NCBI GenBank assembly: GCA_002394385.1
Contig: DGTS01000038.1
Coordinates: 163,796-227,795, forward strand
DNA: 64,000 nt
Source: Prevotella sp. UBA4330
GTDB lineage: Bacteria > Bacteroidota > Bacteroidia > Bacteroidales > Bacteroidaceae
Reading direction: 5' to 3'
Shown here: in pieces, positions 41,932 through 51,054 of the stretch
Numbering within the stretch: position 1 is the first letter of the stretch
How the letters are laid out: each line of letters begins with the position of its first letter
Notes under the pieces: model-generated
Databases searched by the model: none
Told to the model about the DNA's origin: nothing
Seen by the model: the letters and a program-made list of their open reading frames with translations, nothing else
Translations under genes and position numbers: made by a program

Positions 41932-44538
41932 TTGGAGTTATATATTATCATTTTTCTTGATGTTGCTATTGTTTTGGGCATTGTCTTTACAATAGTACGT
42001 TTCCGTCTTAAGCATAAGTCGGAGTGGGTGGAGTCTGAATTATCCAAAATAAAGCCAAATATATATACAGAAGAAGGTAAAGCATTAGCAGAACAGAATG
42101 ATGGCTTTTCTACCAATATCGTTTTTGATATTGAGACCTCTTTCCCTAACCATATAATAATAGCAGAAGAAGAGCAATCATTTTCAAAAAAATATGAGAA
42201 TGTTTTCAACGAATCATCTTCTCTTATTTCAAAATTAAATTTTTTCCATGTAACTCCAACGGAAAGATTAATCAAGTTTGTTGAAGAATTCGAAAACATC
42301 CATGATATTGTAATAAAGCATAATGAAACCGTTATAAATAAAATTCTTTCAGACAACAAGGAATTCTTTGATAAATGTTTAAAATATCCATTAGACGAGC
42401 AACAAAGAAGAGCCATCGTTTCAGAAGAGAATAATTGCCTTGTTGTCAGTAGTGCAGGAAGTGGGAAAACATCGTCTATTGTTGGCAAGGTGAAATACCT
42501 AACAGAAATAAAAAGAATAGAACCTTCAAGAATTCTACTAATAAGTTATACTAACAAGGCAGCGGCAGAACTCACTGAAAGAATGAATATTGCAAATCTT
42601 CGTGGATACACATTCCATAAGTTAGCAATAGACATTATTGGAAAAATCACGGGGGAAAAACCTTCCATTTGCGAAAACACAGATGTCGTTTTAGTGCAAA
42701 TATACAAAAGCATGCAAGAAGACCCTGTCTTTAAAAAGAATGTACTCTCTTATTTCATAGATTATCAAATGCAAGAGGAAGGATGGGAAAAGAAGAAAAA
42801 GGAAATAAGAGACAACCTGTCAGAGCAGAAAAACCTCAGATTGAAAACCCTCCTCCCTGATATGGATGGCAATACTGTTTTTGTAAAGAGTGAACAAGAA
42901 CAAAGACTGTGTTTTGTGTTGTCGTCTTTAGGAGTTAACTTTAGGTATGAAGAACCATACGAGTATAATTTGTCTGACGAAACGCATTCGCAGTATAAAC
43001 CTGACTTCTCTATACATTATGTAGTAGACGGAAAACCTCAAAGGTTATATCTTGAGCATTTTGGCGTTGACGAACATGGGCTGGTGCCTACCTGGTTCGC
43101 AAAAGATAAAAACATGAGTTACGAAGAAGCAAACAAGAAATACAACGATGGCATAACATGGAAGAAAGAGGCACACGCAAAATATGGTACAAAGTTGATA
43201 ACCACCAATAGCGCAGACTTTAGTTTCTTTGACATAAGAGAAAAGATGAAGGAATTGCTTACCCAAGCAGGTGTGCCTATTGTAGAGAGAACAAACGAAG
43301 AACTTTATAGTCTAATTATTCCAAAAGATAGCAAGAGGGAAAAGACTTTCATTCGTCTAATAGCCACATTCATAACATTGCTGAAGGCTAGTTGCAAGAG
43401 TATTGATAACATAACTTCAACAGCATTGGCAGCAGACGATAAAAGAAGTGCGTTTATCATAAAAGGCATATTTGAGCCCGTTTATGTTCTTTATGAAAAA
43501 GAACTAAAAACAAGAAAACAAATAGATTTTACTGATGCTATTATAAAAGCAACAGAACTTTGCAATTCACAGCACCCCTTGGAATATGATTACATTATTG
43601 TTGATGAATTTCAAGACATTTCACTTGACCGATACGAATTTCTGAAAGCGCTGCGAGGAACAAACAAACCAGCAAAACTTTTCTGTGTAGGAGACGACTG
43701 GCAATCCATTTACAGGTTTTCTGGTAGTGACATGTCTCTCTTTAATCATTTCCAAGATTTCTTCGGTCCGACAGATATCAAAAAGATAGAAACTACATAT
43801 CGGTTTGGTGAACCTCTCGTGAGCCTTTCGTCTAACTTCATACTCCGAAATAGTGCACAAATAAAGAAGACGATTCATCCTTATAGTGAAGATGTAAAAA
43901 CCAACATATTCTTTAAGGCTTACGATAAACTGTCTTTTTGTGATGATATTGAAAGAATCATAGAGAACGTCCCTAATGACAAGTCCATTTTCCTTTTGGG
44001 AAGGTATTCTTTTGATGACTACTACCTTTCTTTTAAGTACAAGTGTGAAAAAATAGGCAACCGTTTCTATTATAATATTTGTGGTAGAAGAATTGAATTT
44101 CTTACAGTGCATAAATCGAAAGGATTAGAAGCAGATTATGTGATTCTTTTGCAATGCAACAAGGACATCTTTGGATTTCCGTCACAAATGAGTGACGACC
44201 CTGTGCTTAACTATGTATTGACAGAAAACGACAATTTCCCATTCAGCGAGGAACGAAGGCTGTTTTATGTTGCAATGACACGTGCTAAAATTTCAACAAT
44301 AGTTCTTTATGACAAAAGATTCCCTTCTGTTTTCGTTGATGAATTCCTGCATCCCGAAAAAATAACGGAGAAGAGTTATGCAAAACATCCTAATGCTCAA
44401 AAGAAATGGACTCGTGGAGAAGAGGCCTATTTAATTAAACTACATAATAGCGGAAGGAGTGTAAAATATATTTCACAAAAAATGGGAAGGAGTCAGACTT
44501 CTATAATAATGAGATTAGGAAAATTAGGTGTGAATTAA
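41932..44538 (+). CDS. UvrD/helicase IV-like helicase with N-terminal membrane segment and inserted nuclease-like domain
   Basis: An 868-residue protein, markedly AT-rich compared with its neighbours. The start must be TTG 41932: a stop lies two codons upstream and there is no early ATG. Residues 4-24 form a membrane helix (YIIIFLDVAIVLGIVFTIV). Helicase motifs: Walker A VVSSAGSGKTSS (near 170), Ia ISYTNKAAAELTERM, II IIVDEFQDISLDR (near 555), III VGDDWQSIYRFSGSD, V/VI FLTVHKSKGLEADYVILLQ and RRLFYVAMTRAK. Inserted at about 325-440 is a region with YKPDFSIHY, LYLEHFG and YGTKLITTNS, resembling the PD-(D/E)XK-like insert of helicase IV. The last 50 residues (WTRGEEAYLIKLHNSG ... MGRSQTSIIMRLGKLGV) form a GcrA/Myb-like DNA-binding helix set. 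It was probably acquired horizontally. Confidence 0.82.
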   Translation: MELYIIIFLDVAIVLGIVFTIVRFRLKHKSEWVESELSKIKPNIYTEEGKALAEQNDGFSTNIVFDIETSFPNHIIIAEEEQSFSKKYENVFNESSSLISKLNFFHVTPTERLIKFVEEFENIHDIVIKHNETVINKILSDNKEFFDKCLKYPLDEQQRRAIVSEENNCLVVSSAGSGKTSSIVGKVKYLTEIKRIEPSRILLISYTNKAAAELTERMNIANLRGYTFHKLAIDIIGKITGEKPSICENTDVVLVQIYKSMQEDPVFKKNVLSYFIDYQMQEEGWEKKKKEIRDNLSEQKNLRLKTLLPDMDGNTVFVKSEQEQRLCFVLSSLGVNFRYEEPYEYNLSDETHSQYKPDFSIHYVVDGKPQRLYLEHFGVDEHGLVPTWFAKDKNMSYEEANKKYNDGITWKKEAHAKYGTKLITTNSADFSFFDIREKMKELLTQAGVPIVERTNEELYSLIIPKDSKREKTFIRLIATFITLLKASCKSIDNITSTALAADDKRSAFIIKGIFEPVYVLYEKELKTRKQIDFTDAIIKATELCNSQHPLEYDYIIVDEFQDISLDRYEFLKALRGTNKPAKLFCVGDDWQSIYRFSGSDMSLFNHFQDFFGPTDIKKIETTYRFGEPLVSLSSNFILRNSAQIKKTIHPYSEDVKTNIFFKAYDKLSFCDDIERIIENVPNDKSIFLLGRYSFDDYYLSFKYKCEKIGNRFYYNICGRRIEFLTVHKSKGLEADYVILLQCNKDIFGFPSQMSDDPVLNYVLTENDNFPFSEERRLFYVAMTRAKISTIVLYDKRFPSVFVDEFLHPEKITEKSYAKHPNAQKKWTRGEEAYLIKLHNSGRSVKYISQKMGRSQTSIIMRLGKLGVN

Positions 44539-44597
44539 GATTTAGCACATGGATACCTTATATTTATTCTCATTATTCTAATTTCTTTCTTTTTCTT

Positions 44598-44628
44598 TTT
44601 GTATTGTCTATGATTTCCACTACCTTTG
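44598..44628 (+). promoter_or_regulatory. Promoter of the CoA-transferase gene
   Basis: TTTG at 44598-44601, 19 nt, TACCTTTG at 44621-44628, 26 nt before the ATG. Confidence 0.8.
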
Positions 44629-44654
44629 CACACAAATTATAACTCAAACTTATT

Positions 44655-46163
44655 ATGGCATATACACGTATCACAGCAGCCGAGGCTGCTGCACTTATCC
44701 AGAACGATGAGAACATCGGTCTGAGCGGATTCACTCCAGCAGGAACCGCCAAGGCAGTAACAAGAGAATTGGCAAAGAAGGCAGAAGCAGAGCACGCTGC
44801 AGGCAGACCTTTCAAAGTGGGTATCTTCACCGGAGCGTCAACAGGACAGAGCACCGACGGTGTAATGTCGAACGCACAGGCCATCAAGTACCGTGCTCCT
44901 TACACTACAAACCCCGACTATCGCAAGCACGTCAATGCAGGTGAAATTGCATACAACGACATCCACCTCTCGCAGATGGCACAGGAACTGCGCTATGGAT
45001 TCTTAGGACAGGTGGACTGGGCTATCATCGAGGTGTGCGACATCGAGGAGGTTGGCGACAAGATTCGCTGCTATCTCACCGCGGCAGGAGGCATCTCGCC
45101 CACTGTGGTTCGTCTGGCAAAGAAGGGCGTGATACTCGAACTGAACAGTTTCCACAGCCCCAACGCCAAGTTCATTCACGACGTTTACGAGCCTCTGGAC
45201 CCGCCTTACCGCAAGGCAATTCCCATTGAGCACGTGGGTGACCGCATAGGAAAGCCATATATAGAGTTCGACAAGAGCCGTCTGACCGGCGTCGTGGAGT
45301 GCAACATTCCAGACGAGGCACGCGCCTTCAAGGACAGCGACCCGATAACAGACAAGATAGGATATAACGTGGCAGAATTCCTCGTTGAGGATATGCACCG
45401 CGGCGTGATACCAAGCACATTCCTGCCTCTGCAGAGCGGTGTGGGCTCTACTGCCAACGCCATTCTCGGCGCACTGGGACAGGACAAGCACGTGCCCGAC
45501 TTCAACGTTTATACCGAGGTGATTCAGGACTCGGTGGTGGAGATGCTTCTCAGCGGCCGCGTGAAGGACGCTTCGGCATGCTCGCTCACCGTGAGCAACG
45601 ACTGTCTCATGCAGATTTACGACAACATGGACTACTGCAAGCAGCACCTCACACTGCGCCAGAGCGAGATTTCTAACTCTCCTGAGATAATTCGCCGACT
45701 CGGTGTCATCGCTATCAATACCGCAATCGAGGTTGACCTCTATGGCAACGCCAACTCTACGCACATCAGCGGCGTGAAGATGATGAACGGTATCGGCGGT
45801 TCGGGCGACTTCGAGCGCAACGCTTTCCTCAGCATCTTCACCTGCCCGTCAACGGCAAAGGGCGGACTCATCTCGTCTATCGTGCCCTTCTGCTCTCACC
45901 TCGACCACACCGAGCACGACGTGAACATCATTGCCACTGAGCAGGGTGTTGCCGACCTGCGCGGCAAGAGCCCAATAGAGCGTGCTCAGGCAATCATAGA
46001 GAACTGCGCACACCCCGACTACAAGCAACTGCTCTGGGACTACCTGAAGATTGCAAAGATGGGACAGACGCGCCACAACCTGCCTGCTGCGTTCGCAATG
46101 CACGACACGCTGTCACGCAAGGGCGACATGCGACTCACCGACTATGCAGAGTATGTGAAGTAA
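44655..46163 (+). CDS. Acetyl-CoA hydrolase/transferase family CoA-transferase (succinate/propionate type)
   Basis: A 502-residue class I CoA-transferase. The catalytic glutamate is probably E288 in VYTEVIQDSV. The CoA-binding glycine loop is in MNGIGGSGDFERNAFLSIF (near 377-395), and GASTGQSTDGVMS near 57-69 is a family block. Members swap CoA between acetate, succinate and propionate; in Bacteroidales the expected role is propionate or acetate formation from succinyl- or propionyl-CoA in fermentation. It is a stand-alone gene with its own promoter and a strong terminator. The high-C codon use fits high expression. Confidence 0.92.
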   Translation: MAYTRITAAEAAALIQNDENIGLSGFTPAGTAKAVTRELAKKAEAEHAAGRPFKVGIFTGASTGQSTDGVMSNAQAIKYRAPYTTNPDYRKHVNAGEIAYNDIHLSQMAQELRYGFLGQVDWAIIEVCDIEEVGDKIRCYLTAAGGISPTVVRLAKKGVILELNSFHSPNAKFIHDVYEPLDPPYRKAIPIEHVGDRIGKPYIEFDKSRLTGVVECNIPDEARAFKDSDPITDKIGYNVAEFLVEDMHRGVIPSTFLPLQSGVGSTANAILGALGQDKHVPDFNVYTEVIQDSVVEMLLSGRVKDASACSLTVSNDCLMQIYDNMDYCKQHLTLRQSEISNSPEIIRRLGVIAINTAIEVDLYGNANSTHISGVKMMNGIGGSGDFERNAFLSIFTCPSTAKGGLISSIVPFCSHLDHTEHDVNIIATEQGVADLRGKSPIERAQAIIENCAHPDYKQLLWDYLKIAKMGQTRHNLPAAFAMHDTLSRKGDMRLTDYAEYVK

Positions 46164-46205
46164 TCTCTGACTCGCCGATAGGCAAACTACACATTATTAT
46201 ATATA

Positions 46206-46243
46206 AAAAGGACACGGGGAACTGTTCCCTGTGTCCTTTTTTT
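46206..46243 (+). terminator. Rho-independent terminator after the CoA-transferase gene
   Basis: The stem AAAGGACAC-GGGGAAC pairs with GTTCCC-TGTGTCCTTT, followed by seven T. One of the strongest terminators in the window. Confidence 0.9.
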
Positions 46244-46476
46244 GATTTCAAATGATGCCTGTCAGACTTCCCGAAACACACCTTTTGCAGTATGTTTAGC
46301 CCCCTCCAAAAAGCCCACTTGTAACTACTTGGTTTCCAGTTAGATATAAATGGGGAAACAAAGTTAATAACATTGTTCGGCGGTTTGATATCTATTGCAA
46401 ACGCAGTGGGTATCAACGGGGTCATAAAGCGTGTGGAGAGAGACTCCGATTGTGTAGGAAAGAGCCTCTCGGCATG
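46244..46476. other. Intergenic stretch between convergent genes
   Basis: The only structure I see is the diverged palindrome at 46354-46374 (AACAAAGTTAATAACATTG core), related to 3446-3466. There is no credible gene on either strand; open frames here are extensions antisense to rnc. Confidence 0.4.
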
Positions 46477-47514
46477 CTATTCTGCGGCAAAGGCTGTTGC
46501 CTCGGCTGCTGCGATTATTTCTTCGCGCGACTGTTCGGCTTTCTTCATCGAGATGTCAGAGAGGTCGAACTCTGTTCCTGCAGACTGTTCGTCATGCTGG
46601 CTCTGGTTGTTCCTCACTGTCTCTGCACCGTCATAGTCGGCAGAAGTATTCGTGTTTTCGGCTCCTCTCGTTTGGTTTGAGACGATGAAGTCTTGCTTCA
46701 CCTCCTGTTCGGGCACTCCCACAGGCTGCTCCTCCATCTTTGTTCGTGCCGACTTGGCGGCGAAGATAGAGTCGATGAAGCGTGGCTGCTTGCGCAGTCG
46801 GCTCAGCGTCTGGCGGCTTGCCTGCTGCTGACTCTCCTTCTTGGAGTAGCCCTTTCCTGTGTCGCCTTCCACTCCCTCAAGGACCGTCATGTAGCAGAAT
46901 GTTGGGTTTCCGTCTTGGTCTTTCTCGCTCTTCACCAGTCGGAACTCGAGTTTCACCTTGTTTTTCTGACTCCATTCTATCAGTTTCGACTTGAAGTTGA
47001 CTTCCTTATAAGCCACTTTGTCGATATTTATGAGTTGCGCCAGGATGCGCTTCTCCATGAAACGCATGCAGGCGTCGTAGCCTCGGTCCAGATAGATAGC
47101 GCCTACAAGTGCCTCGAAGGCGTTGCCGCCCATGTAACTGTTGTGGCTGGTGTTGGTGCGCGACGACTGTATCAGTCGGTTTATTCCCATCTCTTCTGCA
47201 AGTCGGTTGAGCGTCTCGCGCTGCACTATCTTCGAGCGTGTGTTGGTGAGGAATCCCTCGCGCTTGCCCTCGAAGTGGTTGAACACGATGTGGCCCACCA
47301 CGGAGTCGAGCACCGCATCGCCGAGAAACTCCAGTCGCTCGTTGTTCACGGGTCGTCCTTTCTCGTTGCGGCTGCGCATGCTCTTGTGCATCAGTGCCGT
47401 CTTGTAGTATTCGATGTGGCGTGGATAGAACCCGAAGATTTCGTAAAGAGCCGAAAAAAGCTCCTTTTCCTTGCGGAAAGGGAGCCTTATTCTGTCAATG
47501 ATATTATTCAGCAT
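46477..47514 (-). CDS. rnc: Ribonuclease III
   Basis: A 345-residue double-strand-specific RNase for rRNA and mRNA processing. The catalytic signature NNERLEFLGDAVLDSVVGHIVF is near 58-79, with the second acidic site in GNAFEALVGAIYLDRGYD. The double-stranded RNA-binding domain follows (KLIEWSQKNKVKLEFRLV, GYSKKESQQQASRQTLSRL). The C-terminal 95 residues are an acidic, Q/N/S-rich tail beyond the usual length of about 230-250. The ATG at 47514 overlaps the fabF stop by 11 nt; a GTG at 47532 is also possible. The order acpP-fabF-rnc is a classical linkage. Confidence 0.95.
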   Translation of the reverse strand: MLNNIIDRIRLPFRKEKELFSALYEIFGFYPRHIEYYKTALMHKSMRSRNEKGRPVNNERLEFLGDAVLDSVVGHIVFNHFEGKREGFLTNTRSKIVQRETLNRLAEEMGINRLIQSSRTNTSHNSYMGGNAFEALVGAIYLDRGYDACMRFMEKRILAQLINIDKVAYKEVNFKSKLIEWSQKNKVKLEFRLVKSEKDQDGNPTFCYMTVLEGVEGDTGKGYSKKESQQQASRQTLSRLRKQPRFIDSIFAAKSARTKMEEQPVGVPEQEVKQDFIVSNQTRGAENTNTSADYDGAETVRNNQSQHDEQSAGTEFDLSDISMKKAEQSREEIIAAAEATAFAAE

Positions 47515-48766
47515 ACTTCTTGAAGACAACACATGCGTTGTGACCGCCGAAACCGAAGGTGTTGCTCATTGCAGCACGAACCTCTCTCTTCTGGGCCTTG
47601 TTGAAGGTGAAGTTGAGGTTATAGTCGATTTCCTCGTCCTTATCGTCCTCATCGTGATTGATGGTAGGAGGCACGATGTCATTCTTCACTGAGAGCACTG
47701 CAACCATAGCCTCTACTGCTCCTGCTGCTCCGAGCAGGTGACCAGTCATCGACTTTGTTGAACTGATGTTCAGTTTGTATGCAGCGTCGCCGAACACTTC
47801 CTTGATGGCCTTAGCCTCTGAGATGTCGCCCACATGTGTCGATGTGCCGTGCACGTTGATGTAGTCGATGTCCTCAGGCTTGAGGTTAGCGTCCTCGAGT
47901 GCAGCCTCCATAACGAGTTTTGCACCGAGTCCCTCAGGATGAGAGGCTGTGATGTGATAAGCGTCGCCGCTCATTCCCTCGCCCACCATCTCGGCATATA
48001 TCTTTGCACCGCGTGCCTTGGCGTGCTCCAGTTCTTCGAGAATGAAGCATCCAGCACCCTCTGCCATCACGAAACCGTCGCGGCTTGCGCTGAACGGACG
48101 GCTGGCACGAGCGGGGTCGTCATTGCGTGTTGAGAGGGCATGCATGGCATTGAATCCTCCCACTCCGCACTCGCATACGGCAGCCTCGGCACCGCCAGCC
48201 ACGATAGCGTCGGCCTTGCCCAGACGTATCAGGTTGAAAGCGTCAGCCAGGGCGTTGCTCGAAGAGGCGCATGCGCTGGTTGTTGCGTAGTTAGGTCCGT
48301 GGAATCCGTACTTGATAGAAATATGACCTGCAGCGATGTCGCTGATCATCTTAGGAATAAAGAATGGGCTGAACTTAGGTCCGTTCTCGATGTTCTGGCC
48401 GTAGTAAATCACTTCGTCCTGGAAGGTCTTAATACCGCCGATGCCCACACCGAACACCACTCCAATCCTGTTCTTGTTGACTTTCTCCAAATCCATGCCG
48501 CTGTCTTCCACTGCCTGGATAGCACTGGCAAGCGCATACTGCGAGTAACGGTCAAGTTTGCGTGCTTCCTTGCGGTCGATGTACTGGTTGGGGTCGAAGC
48601 CCTTCACCTCGCAAGCAAATTGAGTCTTGAATTTAGAGGGGTCGAAATTAGTGATAGTTGCTGCACCGCTCTTTCCTGCTATGAGGTTGTTCCATGTCTC
48701 CTCAGGATTGAGTCCCACAGGTGTCACGGCACCAAGGCCTGTCACTACTACTCTTTTTAACTCCAT
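47504..48766 (-). CDS. fabF: Beta-ketoacyl-ACP synthase II
   Basis: A 420-residue condensing enzyme of fatty-acid elongation. The catalytic Cys is in TTSACASSSNALADA (near 162-176), and the two histidines are in NVHGTSTHVGD (near 306-316) and KSMTGHLLGAAGAVEA (near 339-354). The end SNTFGFGGHNACVVFKKY is canonical. The start is the ATG at 48766 (MELKRVVVTGLGAVTPVG); an in-frame extension to 48844 runs into the repeat region and is not supported. It lies downstream of acpP with 116 nt of inverted heptamer repeats between. Confidence 0.97.
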   Translation of the reverse strand: MELKRVVVTGLGAVTPVGLNPEETWNNLIAGKSGAATITNFDPSKFKTQFACEVKGFDPNQYIDRKEARKLDRYSQYALASAIQAVEDSGMDLEKVNKNRIGVVFGVGIGGIKTFQDEVIYYGQNIENGPKFSPFFIPKMISDIAAGHISIKYGFHGPNYATTSACASSSNALADAFNLIRLGKADAIVAGGAEAAVCECGVGGFNAMHALSTRNDDPARASRPFSASRDGFVMAEGAGCFILEELEHAKARGAKIYAEMVGEGMSGDAYHITASHPEGLGAKLVMEAALEDANLKPEDIDYINVHGTSTHVGDISEAKAIKEVFGDAAYKLNISSTKSMTGHLLGAAGAVEAMVAVLSVKNDIVPPTINHDEDDKDEEIDYNLNFTFNKAQKREVRAAMSNTFGFGGHNACVVFKKYAE

Positions 48767-48777
48767 TATATAAAAAA

Positions 48778-48867
48778 TAATTGATAATGGATAATTGATA
48801 ATTGACATTGATTGCTGCCGAAGCGACAACAAGCAAATTATCAATTGTCAATTATCAATTATCAATC
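48778..48867. repeat. Inverted heptamer arrays between acpP and fabF
   Basis: The left arm is built of TAATTGA-type heptamers (48778-48811) and the right arm of the complementary CAATTAT/CAATTGT units (48835-48867), with a GC-rich 24-nt centre between. It forms a long imperfect stem inside the acpP-fabF transcript, where it could lower fabF relative to acpP. Confidence 0.75.
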
Positions 48868-48882
48868 TGTTAAAAAATAAAA

Positions 48883-49119
48883 TTATTTCTGGTTGTCCTC
48901 AATGTACTTGATAGCGTCGCCAACAGTACCAATCTTCTCTGCCTGGTCGTCTGGAATAGAGATGTTGAACTCCTTCTCGAACTCCATAATCAACTCTACA
49001 GTATCCAAAGAGTCTGCACCAAGGTCGTTTGTGAAGCTTGCTTCTGGCTTAACCTCTTCTTCATTTACACCGAGTTTCTCAACGATGATGTCCTTTACTT
49101 TAGATTCAATTTCTGACAT
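48883..49119 (-). CDS. acpP: Acyl carrier protein
   Basis: A 78-residue acidic protein. Phosphopantetheine attaches to the serine of GADSLDTVELIMEFE (residues near 34-48). Length and helical pattern are standard. It heads the acpP-fabF-rnc operon and has its own promoter at 49173-49204. Confidence 0.97.
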   Translation of the reverse strand: MSEIESKVKDIIVEKLGVNEEEVKPEASFTNDLGADSLDTVELIMEFEKEFNISIPDDQAEKIGTVGDAIKYIEDNQK

Positions 49120-49172
49120 AATTGTAAAATTTAAATTGTTAATAATATTCCCTAATATTTAAAAATCGGGTG

Positions 49173-49204
49173 CAAAGGAACAAATTTTTATTTAAGTGTG
49201 CAAA
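49173..49204 (-). promoter_or_regulatory. Promoter of acpP-fabF-rnc
   Basis: On the minus strand: TTTG (49204-49201), 20 nt, TTCCTTTG (49180-49173; one mismatch in the TA pair). Confidence 0.6.
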
Positions 49205-49282
49205 TAATTTACCCAAAAAAACACCTTTTGTTGCACAAACCACCCCCATGTGTGCAACTTTTCCATGTTTTTTTATAAAAAC

Positions 49283-49313
49283 TTTGCCATTTAAAAATAA
49301 ATATATATATTTG
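49283..49313 (+). promoter_or_regulatory. Promoter of the DUF4254-GT9 operon
   Basis: TTTG at 49283-49286, 19 nt, TATATTTG at 49306-49313, 26 nt before ATG 49340. Confidence 0.8.
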
Positions 49314-49339
49314 CATCAAATCTAAAAAACACAAAGAAA

Positions 49340-49945
49340 ATGTCATTTACACAACTCTGTAACAATATTTTCAACAAGGCAATTAACGATTACCATGTTA
49401 CTGACAACGTTGATACTCCTATCAACAATCCGTACGACCGCGACTCGATAGAAAACAGACTGTACCTGAAGTGCTGGATTGACACCGTGCAGTGGCATTA
49501 CGAGGACATCATACGCGACCCGCACATCGACCCCATCGACGCGCTGCAACTGAAAAGGCGCATCGACAGGAGCAACCAGGACCGCACCGACCTCGTGGAG
49601 CAGATAGACAGTTATTTCCGTCAGAAATATTGCGACGTGTCACCGCTGCCAGAGGCAAGGCTGAACACCGAGAGCCCGGCATGGGCGATAGACAGGCTCA
49701 GCATTCTGGCACTGAAAATCTATCACATGAAGGAGCAGGCAGAGCGCAGCGACGCATCGGAGGAGCATAAGGCACGCTGCGCACAGAAACTGGCAGTGCT
49801 GCGCGAGCAACAGGTGGACCTCTCGACGGCCATCGACCAACTGCTCGACGACATCGAGGCTGGACGGATTTACATGAAAGTGTATCGCCAGATGAAAATG
49901 TACAACGACCCTGCCACTAACCCTGTGCTCTACGGCAAGAAATAA
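49340..49945 (+). CDS. DUF4254 family protein
   Basis: A 201-residue soluble, highly helical, charged protein (RLYLKCWIDTVQWHYEDIIRDP near 41-62, ALQLKRRIDRSNQDRTDLVEQID near 68-90, AWAIDRLSILALKIYHMKEQ near 115-134). This matches DUF4254, a Bacteroidetes family of unknown function that is often next to heptosyltransferase-type glycosyltransferases, as here (the GT9 gene starts 6 nt later). It may assist lipopolysaccharide core assembly, but that is inferred from location only. Confidence 0.8.
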   Translation: MSFTQLCNNIFNKAINDYHVTDNVDTPINNPYDRDSIENRLYLKCWIDTVQWHYEDIIRDPHIDPIDALQLKRRIDRSNQDRTDLVEQIDSYFRQKYCDVSPLPEARLNTESPAWAIDRLSILALKIYHMKEQAERSDASEEHKARCAQKLAVLREQQVDLSTAIDQLLDDIEAGRIYMKVYRQMKMYNDPATNPVLYGKK

Positions 49946-49950
49946 GACCG

Positions 49951-51012
49951 ATGAAAACAGAACATCTGCTAATAATCCGATTCTCTGCCCTCGGCGACGT
50001 GGCAATGACCGTGCCCGTGGTGAGTGCTCTTGCACACCAATATCCCGACCTGCGCATCACCGTGCTCAGCCGCTCGTTCATGCGGCCGCTGTTTGACGGC
50101 ATAGCACCGAACGTGGGATTTATGGGCGCCGACTTGAAGAAAGAGTATCACGGCATCAGGGGGCTCAACGCTCTTTACAGACGACTGGTGGCGAAGAACT
50201 TCACCGCTGTAGCCGACCTGCACAACGTGCTGCGCTCAAGTTATCTGCGCATGAGGTTCAACGCCGCGCGCTATCGTGTGGAACACATCGACAAGAACCG
50301 CAAGGGCAGACGCATGTTGACGCGCAAAGAGGGTAAGCAGATGGTGCAGCAACAGTCGTCGTTCGAGAAATATGCCGATGTCCTCGCCCGTCTTGGCTAT
50401 CCTGTGAAACTCGACTTCGTGTCCCTGTTCCCGCCTGAGGGAGGACCGATGGAGGAGATTGCCGACGCCATTGGCGAGAAGAAAATGTCGGAGAAGTGGA
50501 TCGGTGTGGCGCCGTTTGCCGCTCACGATGGCAAGATTTACCCGCTGGAGAAGACGCTTGAGGTGATAAGACTGCTGCAGAGCAAGCATCCCTCGGCACG
50601 CTTCTTCCTCTTCGGAGGCGGCGACAGCGAAGTGGAGGTTATGGACAGATGGGCGAAAGACTTGCCCAGTTGCACTGTGGTGCCACACCTGCTGAAAGGA
50701 TTCCGCCAGGAACTCATCCTGATGAGCCACCTCGACGTGATGCTGTCGATGGACAGTGCCAACATGCACCTGGCATCGCTCGTGGCCACTCCAGTGGTGA
50801 GCGTTTGGGGAGCAACGCATCCTTACGCAGGATTCACAGGATGGAACCAAAGCGAGGAGAACAACATTCAGACTGACTTGCCCTGCCGTCCGTGCAGCAT
50901 CTACGGCAACCGTCCATGCCTGCGCGGCGACTATGCGTGCCTAAACAACATCACGCCGCAACGCATTGCTGATAGAATTGAGGAGACGCTGAACACTCGC
51001 ACAAAACAATAA
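49951..51012 (+). CDS. Family 9 glycosyltransferase (heptosyltransferase-like)
   Basis: A 353-residue GT-B enzyme. The N-terminus HLLIIRFSALGDVAMTVPVV is the ADP-heptose:LPS heptosyltransferase signature. The C-terminal half has WIGVAPFAAHDGKIYPLEKT, FFLFGGGDSEVEVMDRWA and the nucleotide-sugar site LSMDSANMHLASLVATPVVSVWGATHP. The end contains several cysteines (LPCRPCSIYGNRPCLRG) as usual for this family. It probably adds a heptose or similar sugar to the LPS core. It is second in the operon starting at 49340. Confidence 0.92.
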   Translation: MKTEHLLIIRFSALGDVAMTVPVVSALAHQYPDLRITVLSRSFMRPLFDGIAPNVGFMGADLKKEYHGIRGLNALYRRLVAKNFTAVADLHNVLRSSYLRMRFNAARYRVEHIDKNRKGRRMLTRKEGKQMVQQQSSFEKYADVLARLGYPVKLDFVSLFPPEGGPMEEIADAIGEKKMSEKWIGVAPFAAHDGKIYPLEKTLEVIRLLQSKHPSARFFLFGGGDSEVEVMDRWAKDLPSCTVVPHLLKGFRQELILMSHLDVMLSMDSANMHLASLVATPVVSVWGATHPYAGFTGWNQSEENNIQTDLPCRPCSIYGNRPCLRGDYACLNNITPQRIADRIEETLNTRTKQ

Positions 51013-51054
51013 ACGAAGATTATTCTCTATGCCGGAACTTCCGGAAAGAACACC

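Noticed and set aside
46373..47523. Several + strand frames opposite rnc
   Set aside because: Antisense to a clear RNase III gene; products are cysteine/leucine-rich shadows.
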